A DNA stretch of 64,000 nt from Flectonema sp. DT1601. Lineage: Eukaryota; Euglenozoa; Diplonemea; Diplonemida; Diplonemidae. Shown piece by piece: positions 44,310 through 55,006 of this stretch. The notes beneath the pieces are model-generated. The model was not told the DNA's origin, searched no databases, and saw only the letters and a list, made by a program, of their open reading frames with translations. Numbering within the stretch: the stretch's first letter is position 1; each line of letters begins with the position of its first letter. The translations under genes and the position numbers were made by a program. The stretch lies in the NCBI GenBank assembly GCA_964019425.1, contig OZ025824.1:372001-436000 (forward strand), given 5' to 3'.

Positions 44310-45347
44310 CTATTCTGGAAGCTTACCAGAAGGCCTCCTACAATATGATGAACAGACGATGTAGAGTCCGATGATAGAAGCGATTAATATACAAGTTCCC
44401 AGAACTGTTCCGATTACTCCGAGTTTAAGATTTTCACCAGCATGAGCACTTGTTTTATTAACAGCTTGATGATTAAATTGAGTAACAGTACGACCATGAA
44501 TTGGTTGAACTGGTCTGTTGTTTCCCCAAAGTCCTTCAGCAACGTATCCATATGTGTTTAGAAGAAATTGTTCCTCTCCATTGAAGTTAAGAAAACTTCT
44601 GATATGATCAAGTTGAGATACTGACATAGTAACTGATTCTTTAAACACGTACCAGTTAACAACTTCACTGCATGGGGGTGTAGTGAGAGAGCCTCTGTAT
44701 GTGAAGAAGTCACGTTTTCCTGGAAATACATCAACTGGATCAACACTAACTTGTGTTGCAGTTTCATGAGGTTTGAATTCAGTATCTTTATTGACATAAT
44801 GACGAAATGAATTGAGTGGAAGAGTAGGAAGTACTTTCATAAACTTATTAAGCCACGTGTTGTGAGAGTTCGATCCTGAACTAAACATTATCGCGATAAC
44901 TAAATGAGATGAACCTTCTTCTGAAGGATCATCCTCAGCGTGAACGAGGTGAAGTTCCATATCAGAAAGACCACCTCCTATTTGATGCTCTGAAGGACTA
45001 TGAATATGCATCTGTGCTAAGTGGTATTTCTTGTTATTTTGATTGGGGTCGACTACATTACTGCTGCTAGAGACTTTTACTTTTAAGGTCGATTGGATGT
45101 TCTGGACTACGACGGCTTCCATTGGTTCATACTTTAGTTCTAAAAATTTCAATTCCCAATCATGGGCAGCGTCTCTTATATTAATCGGTGATTGTTCTTT
45201 TCCACCACAAGACTCGTAACTATCACCCCAGTTCGATGGTCCTCTGTTTTCAACATCGGCATACAACCACGGTTGTGTTAACATCTCACTATTACTTTCA
45301 GTAGCTCCCACAACCAAAGATGTCATCACAATAATAGCCGCGGTCAT
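44310..45347 (-). CDS. Alpha-carbonic anhydrase, membrane-anchored
   Basis: A 345-residue protein interconverting CO2 and bicarbonate. It has an N-terminal signal peptide (MTAAIIVMTSLVVGA). The alpha-CA domain contains EQSPINI, the first two zinc histidines in LAQMHIHSPSEH near residue 114, the third in MELHLVHAEDD near 130, and the substrate-pocket motif GSLTTPPCSEVVNWYV near 219. A C-terminal helix (GVIGTVLGTCILIASIIGLY) anchors it, so the domain faces the outside or a lumen. All three zinc ligands are present and the enzyme looks active. The 5'UTR is 12 nt after the acceptor TTTTATTTTTTATAG. A possible donor GTAAGC sits just before the stop, so the extreme C terminus is slightly uncertain. 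Confidence 0.92.
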   Translation of the reverse strand: MTAAIIVMTSLVVGATESNSEMLTQPWLYADVENRGPSNWGDSYESCGGKEQSPINIRDAAHDWELKFLELKYEPMEAVVVQNIQSTLKVKVSSSSNVVDPNQNNKKYHLAQMHIHSPSEHQIGGGLSDMELHLVHAEDDPSEEGSSHLVIAIMFSSGSNSHNTWLNKFMKVLPTLPLNSFRHYVNKDTEFKPHETATQVSVDPVDVFPGKRDFFTYRGSLTTPPCSEVVNWYVFKESVTMSVSQLDHIRSFLNFNGEEQFLLNTYGYVAEGLWGNNRPVQPIHGRTVTQFNHQAVNKTSAHAGENLKLGVIGTVLGTCILIASIIGLYIVCSSYCRRPSGKLPE

Positions 45348-45457
45348 CTTGTTTTCAGTCTATAAAAAATAAAAGTAACATGCAAAGACATAAAAAAGGT
45401 TAACATAAAACACATAATATGAATTTATTCAGGACTGTAAAGCCTTGTATAAAACTG

Positions 45458-46156
45458 TTAAACGTTTCGTTTTAGTTCATTTAAAACAGAAAGTTTCATT
45501 ACAGAAGGATGATTCGCAGCGAGAGTTTCAGCTTCTGAGTCGGAGATTTCGAAAAGTGCGACAACGAGTGATGTAGCAGCTGTTTCAATTTCAGATATTA
45601 TTCTCATCGCTTCTCGTTGTTCTGAACAACCATTGAATCCTTCAAGAGGATGTCGGTTTCCTAATAACATCTCATCTCTCTCTTCTACTGAAATAGCCTT
45701 ATGTTGATATTCAGCTTCAAGAAGACATGTCGAAGCGTACGCCAATACCAACGCTGATTCATCACTGGTTAACGTTCGACATTTTATTGAACTGACTAAC
45801 ATATCCATGCAGGGAATGTGTCGTTTTTGTTGTATAAGAACGCTGCATATCTTCAATTGGATGTCAAGAACTCGTTCAGAACTTTTCCCAGTTAGTGAAA
45901 TTAGCATTCGAAGGGATCGACGAAAATCAAGAAGGCTTGAAGTGAATTTCTTTTCTCTGGCTTTTAACTCTCCAGACATAGTGAGTAGTGATGTGAGTTC
46001 AGCTGTTTCTGAATCGTCATTATTCCAGTCTTCCTCATCGAGGTATTTTGATATTAAAAACAACGCTTCGTCTTGTTTTCTCATTGCTATTAATCTTCTT
46101 GACTCTGCGATAATTTCTGAGATGGTTGAACATGACTCCATCGAATCATAACTCAT
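45458..46156 (-). CDS. Helical-repeat (TPR-like) protein, unknown
   Basis: A 232-residue all-helical protein. Paired helices such as SRRLIAMRKQDEALFLISKY and LDFRRSLRMLISLTG suggest divergent tetratricopeptide-like repeats, normally protein-binding scaffolds. No signal peptide or membrane segment, and no family recognised. The start is well supported: a GTTTCATTTGTAG acceptor lies 9 nt before the ATG. The next gene (carbonic anhydrase) starts only 110 nt downstream of its stop. Confidence 0.6.
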   Translation of the reverse strand: MSYDSMESCSTISEIIAESRRLIAMRKQDEALFLISKYLDEEDWNNDDSETAELTSLLTMSGELKAREKKFTSSLLDFRRSLRMLISLTGKSSERVLDIQLKICSVLIQQKRHIPCMDMLVSSIKCRTLTSDESALVLAYASTCLLEAEYQHKAISVEERDEMLLGNRHPLEGFNGCSEQREAMRIISEIETAATSLVVALFEISDSEAETLAANHPSVMKLSVLNELKRNV

Positions 46157-46408
46157 GTGGGTGCGCTACAAATGAAACAAGAAAACGGTACGTAGAGTTC
46201 ATAAACCACACACCATACTGTACTGTTAAAAAAAAAGAAAAAAACATAAAAATAACAAAACCAACACCAATCTCAATTCAATGGAAGTGTCCTGCTATCG
46301 CTGTAAAGTGAGACATTTCCGATCATCTCTTTTGCGTTTCTTTTTTTCCTACTGCGGCTTTTTTTTTTTTTTTTTTTTTAAAATAACAAATAAAAAAAAA
46401 ATAATAAC

Positions 46409-46507
46409 AAACCAATTCAGATAAGCCTTATATTCCGTTGAACGCTTTCGCACAGGGGAAAATAAATCATGACTATAAGAAATAACGGCTTTCAATCTGA
46501 ATAGTTT
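46409..46507. mobile_element. MITE-like element, family 1, copy B
   Basis: 99 bp. The left end AAACCAATTCAGATAAGCC and the right end (reverse-complemented AAACTATTCAGATTGAAAGC) form imperfect terminal inverted repeats. Internal CACAGGGGAAAATA and ATAACGGC boxes are shared with copy A at 8089-8204. Non-coding, flanked by A/T runs. Confidence 0.5.
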
Positions 46508-46776
46508 CTTCTCCGACTACGTCAGTATAAAAAAAAAAAAGACTGGTAACGACATTCTGGTGTAAGATTTGTTTAGTACGATTTTGAAATGACATTGCGC
46601 GTTTCAATTCGTGTCATCTCATTCAACAGACTTCACTGCAGAAGATCTATTTGTTAATAAGCCAACAACTCCAGTATGGGTAACCCGCACCAGAGATTGT
46701 TTTAAAACGACCTCATTATAGTCGAAAGTCTATCGACCAGTGTCGATGAACGAACGCTCACAAGGGGGGTAGCAAG

Positions 46777-47232
46777 TCAGAAATGACGCAAAAAAAAGAT
46801 ATAATGGAAAAAATTAAATTTAAAACCCTCCGTTATTAGCCGACGATGAGGTACCCCAGATCGACCCAAAATCGAATACGATGACGTCTTACCAAATAAT
46901 ACAATAAGACACAAGGAAATCAGAGAAATCTGACTCGAAAAGTCATTTAATGATATTTTGTAAGGCTGCTGAACTAAAGGAAAGACTTTCAGCAAACTAC
47001 TGCAAGTGATGGAAGACACTCCTCTCGGAAATCGCAAATAAAATAAAAAAAAGAAAAAAATAACCGAAAAAACAGCAATCTCACCTACACACAAGAATGT
47101 AGTGATAGTGACAAAAGCAATTTTTGGAGAGGAATCGATTCGACTTAGAAAAAGGTAAGAGAAAAATGATCTCTTATTGATGAGTACGAAAACCAACATC
47201 AACAACAGATCACATTGACGGGCTCTGGTCAT
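46777..47232 (-). CDS. Possible hydrophobic protein (weak)
   Basis: An open frame of 151 codons with several hydrophobic stretches (LLLMLVFVLINKR, FFFFLFYLRF, ISLISLCLIVLFG). Phenylalanine runs reflect T tracts, so it may be spurious. In its favour, a TATATTTCTAG acceptor lies 8 nt upstream of the ATG, the same arrangement as at real genes here, and it is on the common strand. Confidence 0.25.
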   Translation of the reverse strand: MTRARQCDLLLMLVFVLINKRSFFSYLFLSRIDSSPKIAFVTITTFLCVGEIAVFSVIFFFFLFYLRFPRGVSSITCSSLLKVFPLVQQPYKISLNDFSSQISLISLCLIVLFGKTSSYSILGRSGVPHRRLITEGFKFNFFHYIFFLRHF

Positions 47233-47543
47233 TCAGTTTCCTAGAAATATATACCGAGCCGACACTAATCGCATTTGTAAGAAATAGTTGGGTTGAACAG
47301 ACAGAAACTACGTATTGCGATCCTCACATATTACCTACAGCAGAATGGCTCTAAAATCATGTGTCTCAATATGTAGTTCTCATGGGTAAACTCGCAATGG
47401 AGAATAATAATATAAAAAATAAAGAAGAGAGGAAGAAAGGAAGGATAAATATAAAAAAAAAAAAAAGAAACAACAAAGAAAATACCGAACACGAAAAAAT
47501 AAAAAAAAAAGGAAAAAGGAAAAAACTATTTTATTGCTGCCAA

Positions 47544-48107
47544 CTACGTACCCATCAAGGTTATTGACCTTCGATGCCAACTTCTACAAGGAGGGAGAGA
47601 TTGAATGTCACTGATGGCAACTGATTCGGATGCGACTCGACTACTGTTCAATCTGCTACTGTTTAGATCAATTGGTTCTAAAGATGTCGAATGATTAACT
47701 TTTGGAAGTAATGGAACTTGTCTCGTCGGAATCCCACCATCCAGAAACACAACAGTTCGAGAATTACTCAACGACGGAAGCAATGCTGTCGGATGATTTA
47801 ATTTATCAAGTTTCTTCCTGTTTGAAGGAGACAGTCGGAGAGGTTCACACTCCGGTTTGTACATCTTTTTTGGAGGCGACATCATCGGTAACTGCAATGA
47901 CCTATACGGGATTCTAACCTTCTCCGGTTCAAACACCCTACTAGGAGAAAAACTACTGTACATATCTGTGTCGCTTAACAATTGATTTATCTCGGCGTTA
48001 ATAGGACCCGTTGCTTTCTTTCTGTTGGAATTTAATCCTCCAGAAGGAAGTAGATTTGTGGGTTTGTCAGCAAGCGGGACTTGTGAGTATCTCTTCCTTC
48101 GCTTCAT
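47544..48107 (-). CDS. Basic low-complexity protein, unknown
   Basis: A 187-residue, Ser/Pro/Leu-rich, basic protein starting MKRRKRYSQVPLADKP, with several SP motifs (FSPSRVF, MMSPPKK, RLSPSNRKKLDKL) that could be phosphorylated. Probably disordered. No domain recognised. A CAATTCACAG acceptor lies about 20 nt upstream of the ATG. The frame ends at TAG inside GGTACGTAG, which is also a possible splice donor, so a further exon cannot be excluded. Confidence 0.45.
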   Translation of the reverse strand: MKRRKRYSQVPLADKPTNLLPSGGLNSNRKKATGPINAEINQLLSDTDMYSSFSPSRVFEPEKVRIPYRSLQLPMMSPPKKMYKPECEPLRLSPSNRKKLDKLNHPTALLPSLSNSRTVVFLDGGIPTRQVPLLPKVNHSTSLEPIDLNSSRLNSSRVASESVAISDIQSLPPCRSWHRRSITLMGT

Positions 48108-49139
48108 TTTATTTTAGTTTTCCCCTCCTGTGAATTGGGACAATGAAAAAAAAATATTACAGATCGAACTCATTCCTTTTATTGACGTCAAATATCTTCT
48201 GTTTGTAAATTATTAGCTTACAGCACCACAACAAAAATAATAAATTCTTTCCCGTTGCAATAAACGCCTAGCGTATCCCTGCATTTTTGTCAATGATCGG
48301 GAACGTTAGGAGGGAATGAAAAATAGTAACGGCACACATCAGGCGCTAAGCACAATGGAGAGTGAATAGATTTAAGGAGAAGAACGAGGTACGCAAATGT
48401 GCGCCCCTCCAATCTAGTAGGATTCGAACTGGCGATTAACAGGCTAGATGATCCTGGGCTGTGTTCCTGCCTCAAACTCGGAGAAGAGTGGTACTGCCCG
48501 ACAGAATGGAAAAAAAAAAAAAGAAAGAAAGAAAGAAAAGAATCTTTTGCGAATTTTCCGCAGAAAGCTATTATTGCTGTCTATTGATATAAAGAAAAGG
48601 GGAAAAAAAAAAGAATATTAATTTTTTTTTTTATAAAAAAAAAAAAAAAGAAGATTTCGCTGTTGTTTTTTTTTTTTTTTTCTTCGATCCGCTTAAAAAG
48701 TTAACACATAACAAGCAAAGTAGATTACCTTCGTTATTTGCAACGTCATGTTTAGAAAACCACATGCCAAACTGCACAAACACCACCCACACGGTCAGAA
48801 GGATTGTTGATTTGTATATTTGCTTCAAATGAAATAAATTGCATTAAAAAGAACAGGAAAAAAGGGAGAAGAGTAACAGGGGGAGAGATAAAAGAAGAGG
48901 AGGAGAAAACACACATCACACAAACAAAAGCATCACACTTCCAAAACTGAATGAACTAGTTGCTTCCCACTTGGTGATTGGGAAAGCACAAAAGTAAATA
49001 AAAAAAAAAACGTTTAAAAAAACAATAAGGGAACTCTCCCCCCCCTCTAAAAGCACTCGAACGAAAGATGCCTTTAATTTTATTTTATTTTTTTATTCTT
49101 TCTTGCGTTATACATAATTGCAGACTGCAAATTGCCACT
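48108..49139. other. Intergenic, 1.0 kb
   Basis: A/T runs at 48600-48680 and purine tracts at 48840-48910. A short inverted repeat (ATCTAG..CTAGAT) around 48411-48448 encloses a sequence that resembles a tRNA B box in reverse, but no tRNA folds. Nothing else recognised. Confidence 0.5.
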
Positions 49140-50314
49140 CTAGAAAAGTGGTCTTCTCTTGACAACAATCTTCCAAACAAGGTACAGCACAAAGCCGAAA
49201 ATAACACGACGCATCAAGGTCCATCCTGGGTATCTCTTGGCTACGGAAAGCTCGTTTCTCTTGTTTGATCCAACTGGCATATTGTTAGACTTTCCAGCCA
49301 TGAGCAGATCCTGCCAAGACTCGTGTAAGTTGCACAAAACAGTAATAATGTACTGGGAGTCGAATCCGACTCTGTATCTAAATCTTGGTTGCGCATCAGT
49401 GAGCGCGTGTAAGTACGCCTTTGGCACGAGGGAGGTGTCCTTGTTGTTGTACTCCATGAGACCGGCTGTGTTTGTTTTTTTTTTTGTTGTTTTTTTCCAA
49501 TCTCATACAACTTTTATCAATTAAGAATAGAACCAGACATCTAACATACCTGCGGAAGACTTCACGACACCGTCCTTGAAGCTCTCACCGTAGTCATTCT
49601 GAATTTCAGCTGGGGTGTTGTTCCAAAGCTGTTTTATTTGTTTCATTTCTTTTCACCCGATTATAAATATTATGACTACTATTCAAGCAGACTAAATGAA
49701 TGTAAACAATGACATACCTTCTGAACACCATCGTAGTATGTGCTGTAGAGACCAGTTGCAGCGAATACACCAGGCTCAACAATGTGAACGGAAACTCCCC
49801 AGCTACGCATTTCACGACGGAGGGATTCAGAGTAACCCTCGACGGCGAACTTTGAAGCGCAGTAAGCACTTTGGGTTGGGATTCCCTGACGTCCGGCAAT
49901 GGATGCGCAGTTGACGATACGTCCCTGGGACTTACGGATGAAAGGAAGAACACTGTTAGTAACTCTGACTGTTCCCAATACATTAACATCGTACATCTTC
50001 TGATAATTAGCAATTGGTGTCCATTCAGTTGGTCCTGACTGAAGTAGAAGTCCAGCGTTGTTCACAACACCGAGAAGCTTTCCTCCACAAGATTCTAACT
50101 TTTCTTTAATCACTTGTGCTGCTGCCGCTACGCTTTCATCACTGGTAACGTCTAATTGAACCGGGACAATTAAATCACTTACTTCCTTCAAAGTCTTTGC
50201 CGAGTCTGGCAAGAAGTGTCCAGCAAAGACGTTCAATTTCTTGTTCGCCAACATCTTTACCAATTCTGCTCCGAATCCGGAGTCAGTTCCGGTGACGTAG
50301 TACCAGTTGCTCAT
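49140..50314 (-). CDS. SDR9C-type short-chain dehydrogenase (three exons)
   Basis: I infer exons 50314-49718, 49628-49550 and 49465-49140, giving 333 residues. The introns are 89 nt (GTATGT...ACAG) and 84 nt (GTATGT...ACAG). The Rossmann cofactor motif TGTDSGFG near residue 8, NNAG near 87, the catalytic Ser in VNCASIAG near 137 and YCASK near 151 are all present. The TGxDSGFG form is typical of the SDR9C group (retinol and hydroxysteroid dehydrogenases, 3-hydroxybutyrate dehydrogenase), which use NAD(P)(H). The C terminus has a hydrophobic helix (VIFGFVLYLVWKIVV) followed by KRRPLF, suggesting a tail anchor in the ER or a similar membrane. The substrate is not readable. The 5'UTR is 19 nt after CCGTCTTCAG. 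Confidence 0.9.
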
Positions 50315-50513
50315 TGTAATGTTGATAAAAATACTGAAGACGGAAATATAATAAACAACATTCTAATCTATTTATTATTAACTTCAACAAACTAAAATAA
50401 ACCTCTGCAAAAGGAATGAGAACTACAAACAACTGGAGGAGAATGGAAAAACAGCTGTTTTGACTAATTTCGTGGTGTCAGTTGACCAACCGCACGGTTT
50501 CGAATAAAAAATG

Positions 50514-50545
<32 letters not shown>

Positions 50546-51760
50546 TTTTGACAGAAAAAACTAACATAACAATAAATAAAAAAAATAAAAAACAGTTATT
50601 GCAATTCGAAGCCGTCATACATTCCTACCTGTGCTGTGGAACAAGCATCGCCACCAAAGGTGCAATCGCTATTTAGACCCACATAAAAATCAGGTAATAA
50701 AGAAAATAGTTTTCAAACACTGTACTCATCAGCTAAAAGAAAGAATACCACCAACACCTGAAGATTGACTTCCAATAACATTTGTAGTTGGGAACAGCGA
50801 TAAGCCATCAGTGATCAACCAACAATATCAAAAAAAGATTTTTTGCTTTCTTTTTTTTTTCTTTTTTCTACACACAAAAACTAAGTAGGCTTCTTCTTCT
50901 TAACGATGTTATCCCGCTTTTCAGAGGAAACCCTTTTTGGATGACGACATATGAAAAGCAAAAAAAAAAAAAATAATAATAAAGGAATGATAACTTTCAG
51001 AGAGAAAAAAAAGAAAACCAAAACAAGGAAAATACCGAAAAGAAGAGGGGTCAGCCATTCTCTTCAAGCAAAAAACTAAAATAACAACATTTTGTTGTCA
51101 TCTTTTCACTGTGAAAACAGAAATCCCCGTCTTCCGCTCAGAACGAAACTCATGCACTTGATTGCTGGTTCAAATTTCAAAGAGTTCGGCTGTTGAAGAA
51201 ACTGGTTTCCTACGTAGAAAAAAGCTCAAGCATCTCACTGTCAGGAATGCTTTATTTCACAGCTGACAGTATTTATTTTTGTTTTTTCTTCTTTTTGTTT
51301 TTTTGGAAGTGGGGGGATAAACTTGATACTAATATTAAATAGAAAGCAACTTGAAAACGGCTAAAAACTAAAATAGGTATCAGCCCTCTGATTGCCATGT
51401 AAAAAGGGGAAGGAGGGGGGGAAACTCTAAGAAACAAACAAATTAATATGAAGAAAGAAAAAAAGTAAATAAGAACTACAAAAACTAAATATGTTGACAA
51501 TAGAGGGTTGGAGAGTACAGGTCAAAAGGGATCTTTGTACCACTAAGCGATCGAGTACACGTTATACTCGCTGGGAACTTCCATTGGGAAAACGGAGATA
51601 CGCTATCTTAAGAAGTATTCGCTTAACAAAAAAAAAAAAAAAAAAAAAAAAAAGACGACGACGACGACACGCGCCTAGATACATACATCACCTCGACGAA
51701 CGAAACGCGTCATTCACGCACCGACCGATTTCACACCACGAGGTGGAAGAGGCAGACGCG

Positions 51761-51791
<31 letters not shown>

Positions 51792-52822
51792 GACGATTCG
51801 ATTCGATTCAATATAGAATATAAATAATTATCACAACACCCTCGCATGTCTCAGGGTTCATAAAATCAAAATATGAAAACACATTAATAAAAACGATGAA
51901 TTGGCATACATTGGTTAAGATTGTAAAACTAAAAAAGTAATGATAGAGCGGCCATGTGTTTAAAAAACACTGAAGGGAAGAGAGAAAAGAAAAACAACCG
52001 ATCCTCAACGAAACTATCTCGTGGAGGAGAAACAAATTTGAGATTGTCCGAAGGGGCAAACGTTACTAATGAACCATTGAAAAAGAAAGGTAAAATGGTA
52101 GAAAATGAAATAGTGACATAAATTGCAGTCGGACCCCCTTGAAAAATCAGAGGGGGGTTCGGCTTCCTTTTGAAAACCGCTCCCACCACAAAAAAAGAAA
52201 AAGAAGAAGAGAAATAAATGACAATACCAAGAAAATACAAACACGTAATATTTTTTATCAACAAAACAAAACAAAAGATAGGAAAAAAAAATGTCACGAA
52301 AACCACAACGTGACTCTGGGCATATTGCTGGGGACTTATTCAGACCTGAAGGATGTACAGAACACGGAGGGGAGGGAAAAAAGAAATTGAAAATGAAAGC
52401 GGCAGCCACCGTTCCTTTCGGCCGGGAGCAAAAAGAGTAGTAAAAAGTAAATCAATGTATCTTACTACGTGCTTTCATATGGCTGCTCAATAGTTTAGCT
52501 GAGTTCCAATACGGACCCGCACAAAATTACAAATGTGAACTACTTAGTTGAGAGGAAAGTAGCAGCTCCTAATTTTTGTTAATTATTATGTTTTCGTAAT
52601 AATCCAAAAGATAGTTTGAGCAGTGAAAAAAAAAAAAAAAAAAAAAAAAAACCAATCTGGAATTGCAGATTTCTTTCTGTCAGCCCCACAAGGATTTCCA
52701 CCAGTGTATGGGCCAGGGTATCCCTAAGTGAGATGTATACTGGTTGGCAATCTGAATTATGAGTCAGTCAAATCATAAAGATTCATTCAGCAGTCTTGAA
52801 GCGTCTGTTAACTACCACTAAA
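50315..52822. other. Gene-poor intergenic, 2.5 kb
   Basis: A runs at 50514-50541, 51630-51653, 51761-51790 and 52627-52651, T and G tracts, and a short GAC repeat at 51654-51668. Open frames present are rich in K or F from homopolymers and I do not support them. Confidence 0.6.
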
Positions 52823-54904
52823 CTACAATCCATTAGTTTGACCACTGATTTCACGTAGACCAAGTTCCCACGGTGGTGGAGGTGGCGCAGTCACTAAACT
52901 GTCAGCAGTAAAATTTTTATTACCAGAAGGTACACTCGCTAATGTTGGTAAGACTAGTCTTTGAGACTTCTTCTTGCGAGGTGGTGTAATTAGACCAAAT
53001 TTCTTAGCATCTTTTAAATATTTACCAGGAAGACTAACAAGTCTTCGATTTGTATTACTCGACAACATCCATCCCGTAGTCGTAGTTGGAGGAGGTGTGA
53101 GAAACTTTATACTACGTGACATACTTCCTCGTCCGCGTGTTCTTGACATTGAAGGAGGGACAGGAACCAAAGGCATTCCTGTTTTCGGTAATGGAACAAC
53201 ACGAGGAACGACTGGTTTTTTAGCGGTTCCGAAATCTATGCCGAAGTCGAATTTCTTTTCTAATCCCGCGAGTGAAGACAAAACTTTAGGAGGAGGAGAA
53301 CTCGGTGGTTTAACGCAATAAGACATTACGTGTCCTATATCTTCGGGTAATCCTTTTACTGGATGTAGTAACGGCGGGTCTTCTTCTGTTCGTAAGACTC
53401 TCGACGCACCACCTGCCGATTGAAGTAGTTTTTTAGTTTCCATTCCGGCAGCTTTTAATAAACTATATTTCTTTAAAGTGTTGTGAAGTGCTTTTTGAGA
53501 TAATTTCCAAACATCGCTAGTGACGACGGCTGATACAGGAAACAACCACCTATGATCAACTAAACATGTATAACCAATAGTGTCACCAGGTTCTATGTAG
53601 GCAGGTTCAAGTACTAAGTGCTGTCGGACAATTGCTCTTCCTCGTGAAAGAATAAGTAGAGCATCACAAACATCAACTGCTGACACAACTTGTTGATTTG
53701 GTACGAATACTGTTGGAACCATTTGCTCACATAGTTCTGTGAAACACTCGTCTGGTGCGTTCAAGTCACGAAGCATTGGAGCTCTTTTTAAGATTGTTTT
53801 TAATTCACTTATAGTGTTCATTGTTTCCTTTCCTGGTCCTGCTAGGAATTTTAGTCTTTGGATATGAGCAGCGTGATGAACTTTATAGCTGAGTTCACTG
53901 TCAGTCGACATGAGAGATCGTAAGGTGCTGTGAGTCAACGCCCACACATCACAAAGAGTAACAGCGCGAAGGTTTGCAGTTCGTTGTTCAGAAAATACTA
54001 ATCCCATCTCACCATAACATTGTCCCGGATGAAGAGTAAATGTTTTCTTATCGCTACCAGAGTTGCTAGCATTAGCATTTCCCTTTACTAAGAATACCAT
54101 CTCTCTAATTGGATTGCTACCACCTTGTAAAACAGAAGTACCTTCCTGAAGTATGATCTGCCCTGCTTTATATGTTCTCAGTTCGAGACGAAATTCAACA
54201 GCTGATAACTGAGACTCTGTTAAGTTTTCAAACAAACAACACTTCTTGAGAACGTCACTTCCAATACGGAGTTCTTGTGATACGTATTTATGTCTTATTG
54301 GTATTAAAGTATTCCACATGGGTTGTTGTTCAAAATGCTTTAGAACTGCTCTACGTGATATTAAAGTCCCTCTCACTATTGAAGACCCAGCGTGGTATTT
54401 CACTCCGTCAATGTCGTCGACGATAACCCGATCAGCTCCAACGACTGCTGGATGTCGGAACTTGATTCGGCTATTTATGTTGTCTTTTGCCATTGAAAAT
54501 ACAATTCCTTCATGGAGAATAAGAACTCCTCCGTTTTCAAGAATTTCTTCATTAATTGTGTACGAGATCGCCTTACCGAGTTCTGCTATTCGAGAGATGT
54601 TGTCTCGTGGCATACGAGAGAATGGTTCAGATCTGATTAAAATATCCGATAAGACGTCTCTGCTGACCACGTGACCATCTGCAGCTTTTCTATTAGCGAC
54701 AACCCACGATACGACTCTCCCGTAGAATAATCTCTGTAGTCTATCCATTGCCATGCTTCTAACTTCCTCCTGCAGTCCTGATGGCATGTTAGCAATTTCC
54801 GTAAAGCTAGGAAGGTGGGTTATTGTCTCATCAAAGACACTGCTGCCTTGTGGTTCATCAAACTGAGTTAAAGAGCAGTCTGGTGGTGATCCTCCTCGTA
54901 TCAT
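52823..54904 (-). CDS. Protein with two cyclic-nucleotide-binding-like domains
   Basis: A 693-residue soluble protein. A cyclic-nucleotide-binding-like fold spans about residues 225-345: LFENLTESQLSAVEFRLELR, YKAGQIILQEGT, and the phosphate-binding-cassette region GQCYGEMGLVFSEQRTANLRA, which keeps the G-E and R-T-A signature. A second, more divergent copy lies at about 375-490 (QQVVSAVDVCDALLILSRGR, EPGDTIGYTCLVDHRW) and lacks the R-A signature, so it probably does not bind nucleotide. An upstream third copy is possible at 85-190 (ENGGVLILHEGIVFSM). The C-terminal 170 residues are proline/serine-rich. No kinase or channel domain is present. It may be a cAMP/cGMP sensor or a structural ciliary protein. 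The start follows TATATTTTTTACAG by 17 nt. Confidence 0.8.
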   Translation of the reverse strand: MIRGGSPPDCSLTQFDEPQGSSVFDETITHLPSFTEIANMPSGLQEEVRSMAMDRLQRLFYGRVVSWVVANRKAADGHVVSRDVLSDILIRSEPFSRMPRDNISRIAELGKAISYTINEEILENGGVLILHEGIVFSMAKDNINSRIKFRHPAVVGADRVIVDDIDGVKYHAGSSIVRGTLISRRAVLKHFEQQPMWNTLIPIRHKYVSQELRIGSDVLKKCCLFENLTESQLSAVEFRLELRTYKAGQIILQEGTSVLQGGSNPIREMVFLVKGNANASNSGSDKKTFTLHPGQCYGEMGLVFSEQRTANLRAVTLCDVWALTHSTLRSLMSTDSELSYKVHHAAHIQRLKFLAGPGKETMNTISELKTILKRAPMLRDLNAPDECFTELCEQMVPTVFVPNQQVVSAVDVCDALLILSRGRAIVRQHLVLEPAYIEPGDTIGYTCLVDHRWLFPVSAVVTSDVWKLSQKALHNTLKKYSLLKAAGMETKKLLQSAGGASRVLRTEEDPPLLHPVKGLPEDIGHVMSYCVKPPSSPPPKVLSSLAGLEKKFDFGIDFGTAKKPVVPRVVPLPKTGMPLVPVPPSMSRTRGRGSMSRSIKFLTPPPTTTTGWMLSSNTNRRLVSLPGKYLKDAKKFGLITPPRKKKSQRLVLPTLASVPSGNKNFTADSLVTAPPPPPWELGLREISGQTNGL

Positions 54905-54956
54905 ATTAGATTGCTATGTTCTGTAAAAAATATAAAAAAGTATTAAACAACAACAC

Positions 54957-55006
54957 CTTTTTTTTTTTAAAACCTTTTTTTTTTTAAAACCTTTTTTTTT
55001 TTTTTG
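54957..55006. repeat. Short tandem repeat AAAACC(T)n
   Basis: Three consecutive units of CC followed by 11-15 T and AAAA. It lies about 55 bp upstream of the start of the cyclic-nucleotide-binding-like gene. Confidence 0.7.

Larger units (their letters stand above)
46157..47543. other. Intergenic, 1.4 kb
   Basis: Contains a family-1 inverted-repeat element at 46409-46507, T and A runs, and one weak candidate gene at 46777-47232. Otherwise nothing recognised. Confidence 0.5.

Noticed and set aside
48401-48460. tRNA-like B box (minus strand AGTTCGAATCC)
   Set aside because: The T-stem does not pair, no acceptor stem or D-arm can be drawn, and the anticodon stem fails. Only a short ATCTAG/CTAGAT inverted repeat remains.
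51491-51823. Plus-strand 110-codon frame
   Set aside because: Two lysine runs come from A tracts, the strand is opposite to all genes, and no domain is visible.
52014-52409. Overlapping minus-strand frames of 125-131 codons
   Set aside because: Phenylalanine-rich from T tracts, overlapping in two frames, no acceptor near the start and no recognisable domain.
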